Shown here: in pieces, positions 56,982-64,000 of the stretch
Layout: every line of letters begins with the position of its first letter
Position numbering within the stretch: the stretch's first letter is position 1
Assembly (NCBI GenBank): GCA_951394045.1
Contig: OX595993.1
Span: 1-64,000, forward strand
Reading direction: 5' to 3'
Length of the DNA stretch: 64,000 nucleotides
Source of the DNA: Nitzschia sp. DOCU1
Lineage: Eukaryota > Bacillariophyta > Bacillariophyceae > Bacillariales > Bacillariaceae
Position numbers and translations under genes: made by a program
The notes under the pieces: generated by a model
Told to the model about the DNA's origin: nothing
Databases searched by the model: none
What the model saw: only the letters and a program-made list of their open reading frames with translations

Positions 56982-57194
56982 AGCTACAACAATAAGGGTA
57001 TTCTCGCGCAGATTGTAGAATAGAATGGATCCATGTTGGGTAAGGTGTCATGAGAGAGATGAGATCTTGCATGCAGTCTCTCTCGCGCTGCGACGCGTGT
57101 CCTTGGTGCCGGAAGTAAAAAGACACTTATTAATGTCTGTAAACATGTATCATGACTATGCCGTCACATTACAGACTCGCTCAATGAGAATTTC
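56982..57194. other. Spacer between GPCR-PDE and transposon
   Basis: About 210 bp upstream of the GPCR-PDE gene; presumably part of its promoter. No gene seen. Confidence 0.35.
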
Positions 57195-57281
57195 GGAAGG
57201 GACTGTTTCACAAAAGAACAATGATAAACTTCGTACAGTTCGGTAATTGCTGGAAGGGACTGTTTCACAAAAGAACAATGA
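57195..57281. repeat. Direct repeat across the transposon's left end
   Basis: GGAAGGGACTGTTTCACAAA plus ten more bases occurs at about 57195-57224 and again at 57252-57281. The first copy lies just outside the inverted-repeat boundary (57227), the second just inside. Could mark an older insertion or a terminal duplication. Confidence 0.75.
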
Positions 57282-57800
57282 ATTAATATGCCCTTCGTGA
57301 ATCAACTTCGCCAAAATTTATCCGGCCCGGCTGCCTGGGTGCTTCTTTGGGTTTGGGTTGGTAGGTACCTCACAACCGTACGTACCAGGGACACCAACGA
57401 AAATACCGCATGTTGCCAGTTTTGGCGATGCGGAGCGACAGACAGATCTCAACGTGGTAGGGCCAAGGGGAAAGGGGGCGTGCAGGCGCGCAAGACGAAT
57501 TTTCGAGTACCGCAACGGATACACAAACAGTTTTGGTTGGTCAGTTTGACTGTGTAACGACATCATTTACTTAAAGCATATAATTATTGTAGTATATGCC
57601 TTTTGAATTCAGCGAGCATGTCGGTCATTCAACGAATCGCCAGATCACCCCTTAAAGATGAAAGCCTCCCTGGCGACATGGCGGGGGGAATTGGCGGGAG
57701 TCGGGGGGAGTCGGGGGGAATCGGGGGGGGGGGAGGGGGGGAGGGGGAATTGGCGGGAAATTCCCGCCAATTCCCGCCGATTCCCCCCGACTCCCGCCAA
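57227..57800 (+). repeat. Left terminal inverted repeat, G-rich inner end
   Basis: Pairs with 60447-61019. Starts AACTTCGTACAGTTCGG. From about 57680 to 57760 it is dominated by G runs (GGGGGG, GGCGGG), a strong G-quadruplex candidate, followed by the complementary C-rich part, so each TIR also contains a local inverted repeat. Confidence 0.85.
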
Positions 57801-57911
57801 AGAGTCATCGCCGCGCCTGCCAGGCAGCGTCGCGAGCGCGGCGAGACGGACGGTTTGCTTGGGTTTTGGTGCATTGCGATCAACAAAAGTTTCTCATCCA
57901 TCACAAAAACC

Positions 57912-58694
57912 ATGGCGAGCAGCAGCAACAACAAAAGGAGAAAGAAGGAGGACAATACCCGTAACTTCGGGGCCTCAGTCCCCATGGCAATCGATGCCAC
58001 CACTGCCAACCCCGCGAAAAAGCGCAAAGAACGTGCTGCTCCAAACGCCGCCGAGGCTCCGCGGCAACCCACGCCTGCTCAGCGCAGAAGAGAGGAAGAG
58101 CGGCAGGCCAAAGCGACAATTCGCAGGGAAATGAAGGAAAGGAAAGAGGCGGAGCGGGAAGCTGAGGCAAAGAAGAAGAAGGAACAGAAGGAACGGAAGT
58201 TGCGATGGGAGGATAGTGCGGCGAAAAGAGTTTTGCTAAACGACCTAGCAAGTGGACTTCTGTCGATGAACCGAGAAGAGGTTCCGCCAATGGCTGCGGG
58301 GGAGGTTTATAAAGGGCACGAAGCGTTCGAACTTGTCACCTACGAACAGTTCCGGACGAATCTAAACAACTACCGCAACGCAATGCCGCAAAAGCTGGCG
58401 AGGGTGAGTCACGAGCTTGAAGCCCTGCGTAGGGATCGAGTTTTGCACCCACGTCAAACAAGGAATGCTCGTGGTGAGCTCGTCTTTGACTTACACGAGG
58501 CAAAACGGCAGTTGCGGATCGATGTGAAGGCTGGGCTTCACAAAAGATTTACCCCGGCGGGGCTTCAATCGAAACGGAGTGTCTACCAGCACTTCGACCC
58601 CATAAAGTTCAAGGAACGCATTTATCAGGAAGAGCGTAGGGTGCGTTTTGTCAACTACATGAATGACAAACGCAAGAATGAAGTCAAATGGTAG
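57912..58694 (+). CDS. Transposon accessory protein, basic coiled coil
   Basis: Start at the ATG 57912, outside the TIR, gives 260 aa. The frame is open from 57603 but those codons are the TIR itself. Begins SSNNKRRKKEDN (NLS-like), then a long Arg/Glu/Lys-rich coiled coil, then a conserved-looking part with YKGHEAFELVTYEQFRTNL, RGELVFDLHEAKRQLR and EERRVRFVNYMNDKR. Harbinger-type elements usually encode a second DNA-binding protein beside the transposase; this is the likely equivalent. The stop is within KW-TAG at a possible GTAGGT donor, so splicing to the next exon cannot be excluded. Confidence 0.6.
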   Translation: MASSSNNKRRKKEDNTRNFGASVPMAIDATTANPAKKRKERAAPNAAEAPRQPTPAQRRREEERQAKATIRREMKERKEAEREAEAKKKKEQKERKLRWEDSAAKRVLLNDLASGLLSMNREEVPPMAAGEVYKGHEAFELVTYEQFRTNLNNYRNAMPQKLARVSHELEALRRDRVLHPRQTRNARGELVFDLHEAKRQLRIDVKAGLHKRFTPAGLQSKRSVYQHFDPIKFKERIYQEERRVRFVNYMNDKRKNEVKW

Positions 58695-58894
58695 GTAGTA
58701 GCAGTAGTATCTAATAGACAACTAGATGTTGACACATACAACACACTTTCCACATGACAATCGCTAACATTACGAGACTAGTTGCTACGAACCTAGAAAA
58801 TTGGTAGCACCGTTCTATGGTATCGAACTATATATCCTCCCAATTTCAGCTCTGTAGTCAATCTATAGCCAAATCTATCATTGTTCATGCGTAG

Positions 58895-59542
58895 CAATGC
58901 GCATCGACCTTTAACATTTGCGAGGATTACTGTGGTGGGCAACACATCTGGGATTGGATTGAGAAGACCCGAGATCTCAAGGCCAAGAAAATCATCTGGC
59001 GCGAGTATCTTGATGATCCTTCCACGGAAACGTTCATTGCAACTGTTGATGGTACTGACCTAAAGCGGTGGGAGCCGAAAACCCATCCACGCTACAACAT
59101 CGACAAAGCCCAGTGCTCTCACAAAATGAAGCACGCAGCTGGCAAGTTCGAAATTGGAATTTCGGCATTCCGTTCCGAGGATGTTTGGGTGAGTGGCCCA
59201 CATCGTGGTGGCAAGGGTGACAGGGAGATCTTTCAAGAAGGGATGATGCTGAAGGTAAAACCAGGTAAGATGGTCATTGCCGATAGCGGCTACGAAAACC
59301 AGAGCTGCCCGATCATGTCGGCAATGATGGCTCTACCAAGCCAATATGACCCTCCCGAGCTCCACAACTTCAAGGCTAGAGCTCGTTGCAGACACGAGTC
59401 ATTCAATGGTCGAATGGCGAAGTTTAATTGCGTTTCTACTACTTTTAGGCATGGTACCAAAAAAATGGAGCTCTGCATTGAAGCTGTCATCGTGACACTT
59501 CAATATCAAATGGAGAACGGATCCCCTCTATTTGATGTGTAG
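58895..59542 (+). pseudogene. IS5/Harbinger-like DDE transposase, N-terminus missing
   Basis: Open for 215 codons from just after a TAG at 58892-58894. DDE motifs: first Asp in IATVDGTD, second in MVIADSGYE, and the Glu in RCRHESFNGRM; ends VTLQYQMENGSPLFDV, which is the usual C-terminus of this family as I recall it. The helix-turn-helix N-terminus and a start codon are absent, so either an upstream exon splices in (the TAG itself is a possible AG acceptor) or the copy is truncated. It would cut and rejoin DNA at the TIRs. Confidence 0.7.
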
Positions 59543-59613
59543 CTAATGAATAGAAATAATCTTGATGTAATGAATAGTACTAAATTACTCATTCGTATAC
59601 TATATACGGCGCC

Positions 59614-59975
59614 GAAGAAGCCTGCTGTGCATTCGTTGCTAAATCGTTGACAACCTAGCCGAGTCCAAAGGCTACCCCACTCTCTCATCCGTTTATATAC
59701 ACCTCCCGAAGAAGGAATACCATGGGAAATGAGTCAATGCGCGCAACATGCCATCGTCGAATGTCAAAATCATTCGCTGCGAAGAAGCGCCACTGTTCAT
59801 TCCTTGCTAAATGGTAGACAGGCTAGCCGAGTCCAAAGTTGCCCCACTCACTCTCATTCGTATAGACCACGCGCCAAGGAAGGAATAGCATGGGAAATGA
59901 GTCGATGCACGCTACATGCCACCGTTGAACGTCGAAATCGATCGCTGCGAAGAAGCGCTGCTGTGCATTCGTTGG
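59614..59975. repeat. Tandem repeat, ~168-bp period, about 2.2 copies
   Basis: The block GAAGAAGC..CTG(T)TCATTC recurs at 59614, 59781 and 59949; each unit also carries GCTAGCCGAGTCCAAAG-like and CATGGGAAATGAGTC words. Non-coding. Lies inside the transposon, downstream of the transposase. Confidence 0.8.
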
Positions 59976-60446
59976 TTGTGGTCGGGACTAGTACCTTGGG
60001 GCGAGTAGTATGACTCGGCGATGGACGGCTATCGAAAGGGTGAAGCAGACACCGTAGGTGCAGAAATTTGCTGCTGCTGCTGCTGCTGACGTTGGACGAG
60101 TTCGGTGTGACCAACACGAGATTCGGTTGAAATGGCACAAGGTTTTGTTCTTGATCATAGTTGCTGTTGTCGTAGTCGTGGTGGCCGTAGTACTTTCGCC
60201 ACCAAAGAGATCAGCAAAGTCAACGTTGGATCCCCACGAATAGATGGTTGTTGTTATTGTCCAAGGAGGACAAAGAAGCGATGGTAGTAAGAGGTGTAAG
60301 ACTTGTGCTGACAACAGTCATCCTTTGCGGTCATCAACACATCGTGTCCCTGGCATGCCAGTCCATCAAGTCGTTGATGCGTCTGTCGCACCAAGCTCGC
60401 CGTGCTCGCAGAGATCGCCCGCCCGCCACCCGCATACACTCTGCCC
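59976..60446. other. Transposon interior, no gene
   Basis: Includes a (GCT)n run near 60068-60086. Short open frames only. Confidence 0.45.
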
Positions 60447-61019
60447 TGGGGGAGTCGGGGGGAATCGGCGGGAATTGGCGGGAATTTTCCCGCCAATTCC
60501 CCCTCCCTCCCCCTCCCCCCCCCGACTCCCCCCAATTCCCGCCAATTCCCGCCAATTCCCCCCGCCATGTCGCCAGGGAGGCTTTCATCTTTAAGGGGTG
60601 ATCTGGCGATTCGTTGAATGACCGACATGCTCGCTGAATTCAAAAGGCATATACTACAATAATTATATGCTTTAAGTAAATGATGTCGTTACACAGTCAA
60701 ACTGACCAACCAAAACTGTTTGTGTATCCGTTGCGGTACTCGAAAATTCGTCTTGCGCGCCTGCATGCCCCCTTTCCCCTTGGCCCTACTGCGGTGAGAT
60801 CTGTCTGTCGCTCCGTATCGCCAAAATTAGCAACATGCGGTATTTTCGTTGGTGTCCCTGGTACGTACGGTTGTGAGGTACCTACCAACCCAAACCCAAA
60901 GAAGCACCCAGGCAGCCGGGCCGGATAAATTTTGGCGAAGTTGATTCACGAAGGGCATATTAATTCATTGTTCTTTTGTGAAACAGTCCCTTCCAGCAAT
61001 TACCGAACTGTACGAAGTT
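60447..61019 (-). repeat. Right terminal inverted repeat
   Basis: Reverse complement of 57227-57800; differs mainly in the number and order of the GGCGGGAATT/GGGGGGAGTC units near 60460-60570. The outer end reads CCGAACTGTACGAAGTT. Confidence 0.85.
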
Positions 61020-61177
61020 CCAAATCATCCTTTTTGGAGAAAAGACGTGGCGGCATCAGTGTCGTGGGAGCGAGAACTCTGCGGCACCCCCCCCAGCACT
61101 ACGGCACCACCCCCCAGCACTACACAGCTAGCGAGTAGTAGTAGCATTGAATTTCGAAATACCAACCAGTAGTAGCC

Positions 61178-62500
61178 ATGAATAAGACAACAAGAAGGAC
61201 GACAAATGGCTTGCGACTTTTTGCTGCTGGCCTTATCATGTCAGTATATCTGATTTCTGATTGCCCTTCTCTGCAACAATACTTGGTATCCTCGAATGAT
61301 TCTGAGGTAAAAGAAGCAACCGCATTTTCAATGGAGGACGACGATGCAACTCCATTGCCTCCTTCTCCTCCTCCTCCAGAGTGCACAAACTCTCAGCTTG
61401 AAAGTATCGCAGACACGATCAGCAGTCGAGCAAAGCTTGGTAGCTTGACTCGATGCCCTGACAACACATGGATCATGCAAGACGAGCCCCCACCTGCTAG
61501 TACTGCTGATGATGGTGATACCACTCATGAGGCGAGCATGTCGTCGTCTGGACGACAACCTATATTGTGGGAGATTCCGCCGGCGAATCGAACCTTTCCT
61601 CCCACGGCAATTTCGGTTGGATGCAACAAGGGTCAAGACGCTGTGAATACACTCCGAATGCTATCCAAAAACCCCATGTTTGATACCCATGCATGGATAA
61701 ATGCCCTGAATGCTTCTTCTTTAACAAAGTTTCAATGTGGTGGCTCCCTCACTCATAATACTTTCTCTCAATACCATCTTCCCATGATGGATACTATGCT
61801 AGGCGCGACGCCATCAGTTTCGCGCCGAGATGATGCTCAAGTGTATTGCATTGAACCCATGCCGAGTACCTTTGCACATCTTGAGCGGGCTTTGAAGCAA
61901 TTGAAGTGGCCTGTTTCAAACTTTTATTTGGCGAATCTCGCAATGGATGGATCAGCACGAGCATCAGCTTCTCGGCCATACATTCTCTTCCCTAATACAA
62001 GCTTGGCGGGAACTGAGAGCTTGGGCATCAAAGATTGCCTTGGAGCAGAAAGTGAAGGGGCGGAAACAAAAAAGAACGGGACTTGCGTAAAAGTAGCTTT
62101 GACGACGTTGGACAAGTTTGTTTTGGAACATGGGATTGAAGAAATTGACTATTTGAGTGTCGATACCGAGGGCAATGACTGGCCCGTTTTGTTGGGAGGT
62201 ATGGACGTGACTCTGCCTCGTGTCAAGTATCTCGAATTTGAATACCATCAAGTAGGGCAATGGCAACATTTTAGTCTCAAGCAAGCCATAAACACGCTAG
62301 CAGAGCACAAAGGCGGATTCATTTGTTACTGGGCTGGGGCGAAAGGAAAGTTGTGGCGAATCTCGGGTTGTTGGAGAGACGAGTACGATCAGTGGAAGAC
62401 ATGGTCAAACGTAGCTTGCGTAAGTCGGAGGACAGCTCCTACCTTGGCGGCACGCATGGAAGAGCGATTTCTACAAACAATTGACGCGGAAGGAGCTTGA
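61178..62500 (+). CDS. FkbM-family methyltransferase, membrane-anchored
   Basis: 440 aa, no intron. A basic start and a hydrophobic stretch (LFAAGLIMSVYLISD) suggest a signal anchor, so the enzyme likely faces the Golgi/ER lumen. An acidic/Pro-rich stem follows. The catalytic part has AISVGCNKGQDAVNTL (SAM-binding strand and loop), YCIEPMPSTFAHLE (acidic residue after strand 2), VALTTLDKFVLEHG and IDYLSVDTEGNDWPVLLG, the hallmark of Methyltransf_21/FkbM proteins. It should O-methylate a sugar or other hydroxyl using SAM; the acceptor is unknown. Sits about 160 bp from the transposon's right end. Confidence 0.88.
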   Translation: MNKTTRRTTNGLRLFAAGLIMSVYLISDCPSLQQYLVSSNDSEVKEATAFSMEDDDATPLPPSPPPPECTNSQLESIADTISSRAKLGSLTRCPDNTWIMQDEPPPASTADDGDTTHEASMSSSGRQPILWEIPPANRTFPPTAISVGCNKGQDAVNTLRMLSKNPMFDTHAWINALNASSLTKFQCGGSLTHNTFSQYHLPMMDTMLGATPSVSRRDDAQVYCIEPMPSTFAHLERALKQLKWPVSNFYLANLAMDGSARASASRPYILFPNTSLAGTESLGIKDCLGAESEGAETKKNGTCVKVALTTLDKFVLEHGIEEIDYLSVDTEGNDWPVLLGGMDVTLPRVKYLEFEYHQVGQWQHFSLKQAINTLAEHKGGFICYWAGAKGKLWRISGCWRDEYDQWKTWSNVACVSRRTAPTLAARMEERFLQTIDAEGA

Positions 62501-62616
62501 GGAGATCCTCTAGATACTACTAAGAACAAGAAGACGATTCTACGGATCCATCACGATAATCTAAATTTGGGTCAATGCGATTGGGCACGATATTACTCTG
62601 TTGACGACTCCGCCTC

Positions 62617-63051
62617 ATGGGCACTTACGACATTTTAGAAGAAACCGCTACTACTACTAGTACAACGGAAGCATCCGAAGATCAAGGCCTGGTTGCAGCA
62701 GCAGCAGCCAGCACAACCACCGCGATTTTGCCCCCACCACCCATGGATGTTTCGACGAGTAGTAGTATTACCACTACCGAAAAAAGACCATGCAATACGA
62801 CAGCGGCAGCCCCAACGCACGTGCTCGAGCAACAACCATCCAGTAGTTTGTCTTTGTCTTCGGTACAAGTCAAACTCAAGATGACCTCGACTCAAGTCAA
62901 AAAACAACGCCGAGTCTTGACCAGTTTTAGTAGTCATCATCCTCGCATTACTACTATTTTAGTAGTCATCATCGCATTTCTACTATTTAGTAGTCATCAT
63001 GGCAGTACTACTACACGACTACATAGAAGGCACCCTCCAGCAGACAAGTAA
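62617..63051 (+). CDS. Small Thr/Ser-rich single-pass membrane protein
   Basis: 144 aa from ATG 62617. Low-complexity Thr/Ala/Pro-rich first 90 residues, a basic patch (KKQRR), then one hydrophobic helix (ITTILVVIIAFLLF) and a His/Arg-rich end. No family recognised. It could be the first exon of a longer gene, since the topology (disordered cytosolic N-terminus, one helix, then a short tail) is typical of diatom surface-protein N-termini. Confidence 0.45.
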   Translation: MGTYDILEETATTTSTTEASEDQGLVAAAAASTTTAILPPPPMDVSTSSSITTTEKRPCNTTAAAPTHVLEQQPSSSLSLSSVQVKLKMTSTQVKKQRRVLTSFSSHHPRITTILVVIIAFLLFSSHHGSTTTRLHRRHPPADK

Positions 63052-63711
63052 ATTACTTCGACGAATGCAAGCAAACATAATTTTGATTCAAGAAGAAGAT
63101 GATGATAGTATTGTATCGTCATCCTGCGGGGTTTGTTTGGAGAGAGTGTGCCGTTATCTGTAGCAAGGAAGAAGCATTTGCGAGGAGCAAGGTGCACCAC
63201 CAAGTCTACACTCAAAGCGAGTAGTGTCAGCTGTTCCTGCCCGCCAACGTCTACCATCGAAGAACTGAAATGTCTCTTTAAGCAGAAGAACGTCATTTAC
63301 AGAACCATTCCCGCGTAGCCTTTAAGAACTGAGATGTCGTTGGGAGAAGACGAATGTCACCATCACATGCTGTGCAAAACTTCCGGACTGGAAACTTCAT
63401 TATCTGTAGAACATCACATTCATGGCTGCACCAATCGTATTTCGCGAAAATGGGAAGAAAGAGAACAATTTGCGAATCAATCGAGTCGTTCGGTGACATG
63501 ACACATGGAGTGCAGTGCAGTGCAGTACTGTGTCCTGTACGTGGGTACGCGATGATGCGCCATGGCAACCCGACACAACACCGAGGCAGCAGCAACAACC
63601 ACAAGCATCACCATCATTCCTTCCTTCATTCTCTCTTACCCCTTGAAACGGAGAGACGGTTGCAGCCGACAAGGGGAGAGGAGTCGTTCTTGTAGTGCTG
63701 CAAGCAGACGA
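63052..63711. other. No confident gene
   Basis: About 660 bp with several short open frames on both strands, none with a recognisable domain. May hold the promoter of the gene that starts at 63712, or further exons of the small membrane protein. Confidence 0.35.
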
Positions 63712-64000
63712 ATGACGCCACGAATAATGTTACCAGCGAAACGACGAGGACGATCGCGGCATAACAACGACAACAACAAGCTCGATCTCGATGATGATAA
63801 TGATGATGATGAGTTGGATTCCTCGCATCGTAAACTTTCACGTCGATTAATAGGAACAACAACAGACGTTGACGAAGTAGTCATGAATACTCATCGTCGT
63901 CGTCGTCATTGTCATCGAGACGACAAAGACGAAGCAACCGACGATGACGAGGATGACCAGCAGCACGTCGAACAAACAAACGACCATGCGACGACTCGTC
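63712..64000 (+). CDS. Partial gene, Arg/Asp-rich N-terminus, runs off the window
   Basis: Open from ATG 63712 to the window end (96 codons). Composition alternates basic (KRRGRSRH, HRRRRHCHRDDK) and acidic Asp tracts, with no domain visible. Could be a nuclear protein's disordered start or a chance frame in CGA/GAT-rich DNA. Confidence 0.4.
   Translation, partial: MTPRIMLPAKRRGRSRHNNDNNKLDLDDDNDDDELDSSHRKLSRRLIGTTTDVDEVVMNTHRRRRHCHRDDKDEATDDDEDDQQHVEQTNDHATTR

Larger units (their letters stand above)
57227..61019. mobile_element. IS5/Harbinger-like DNA transposon with ~570-bp TIRs
   Basis: The sequence 57227-57800 recurs inverted at 60447-61019, nearly identical over the outer 450 bp. Between them lie an accessory DNA-binding-type gene (57912-58694) and a DDE transposase (58895-59542). 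The inner ends of the TIRs hold arrays of GGCGGGAATT and GGGGGGAGTC units. I did not find a clear target-site duplication (left flank ...AATGATA, right flank CCAAATC...). High TIR identity suggests a young element. Confidence 0.85.

Noticed and set aside
57603..57911. Upstream extension of the accessory transposon protein
   Set aside because: The codons lie in the terminal inverted repeat and give low-complexity Gly runs; the ATG at 57912 is preferred.
60254..60643. Gly/Pro-rich open frames near the right TIR
   Set aside because: They arise from G/C-run arrays, are open in several frames at once, and mirror the left TIR.
1..64000. CRISPR arrays, prokaryotic operons, rRNA genes
   Set aside because: No regularly spaced short repeats, no ribosome-binding-site spacing between genes and no rRNA-like sequence; spliced genes show the DNA is eukaryotic nuclear.

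Overview
The window is nuclear DNA from a eukaryote, most likely a diatom (a raphid pennate such as a Seminavis-type species fits; this is inference). Genes are monocistronic, on both strands, with a few short GT-AG introns (63-254 bp). The gene content also fits: Ser/Pro-rich secreted proteins with FPSS repeats, a heat-shock-factor-type regulator, a PepN-type aminopeptidase with a possible targeting leader, a DUF1517 plastid-type protein, a class C GPCR fused to a cyclic-nucleotide phosphodiesterase, and IS5/Harbinger-like and Helitron elements.

Layout. 0-10 kb: a truncated Helitron copy, an amino-acid transporter, tRNA-Lys(CTT), then a nearly complete Helitron Rep/helicase element in inverted orientation. 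10-14 kb: a DUF1517 gene whose 5' end abuts a 3'-truncated retroelement (ORF1 plus endonuclease, no reverse transcriptase). 14.6-22.2 kb: two large convergent genes (one resembling a KDZ/Plavaka-type transposase, one unknown) and a fold-back repeat. 22-25.4 kb: mostly non-coding. 25.5-34.2 kb: a large modular Cys-rich secreted protein and a tandem, decayed partial copy. 35-43 kb: aminopeptidase, mitochondrial carrier and heat shock factor on the minus strand. 43-44 kb: a rearranged inverted fragment of the aminopeptidase. 44-47.6 kb: a divergent pair of decayed immune-receptor-like genes, one TIR-like plus TPR and one CHAT caspase-like peptidase plus STAND-type NTPase. 48-57 kb: a duplicated phosphodiesterase tail, a secreted phytase-like beta-propeller protein and the GPCR-phosphodiesterase. 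57.2-61.0 kb: a DNA transposon with about 570-bp G-rich terminal inverted repeats. 61-64 kb: an FkbM methyltransferase, a small membrane protein, and the start of an acidic gene that runs off the window.

How it fits together. The housekeeping genes (transporter, tRNA, DUF1517, aminopeptidase, carrier, HSF, phytase-like, GPCR-PDE, FkbM) look independent. The rest is accessory DNA shaped by at least four kinds of mobile element and by small segmental duplications that left broken copies. The most interesting locus is 44.2-47.6 kb, where a caspase-like/NTPase protein and a TIR-like/TPR protein start head-to-head 315 bp apart, both carrying inactivating lesions. Splice sites were inferred by reading GT-AG boundaries that restore frame and family motifs; nothing was checked against transcripts or databases.
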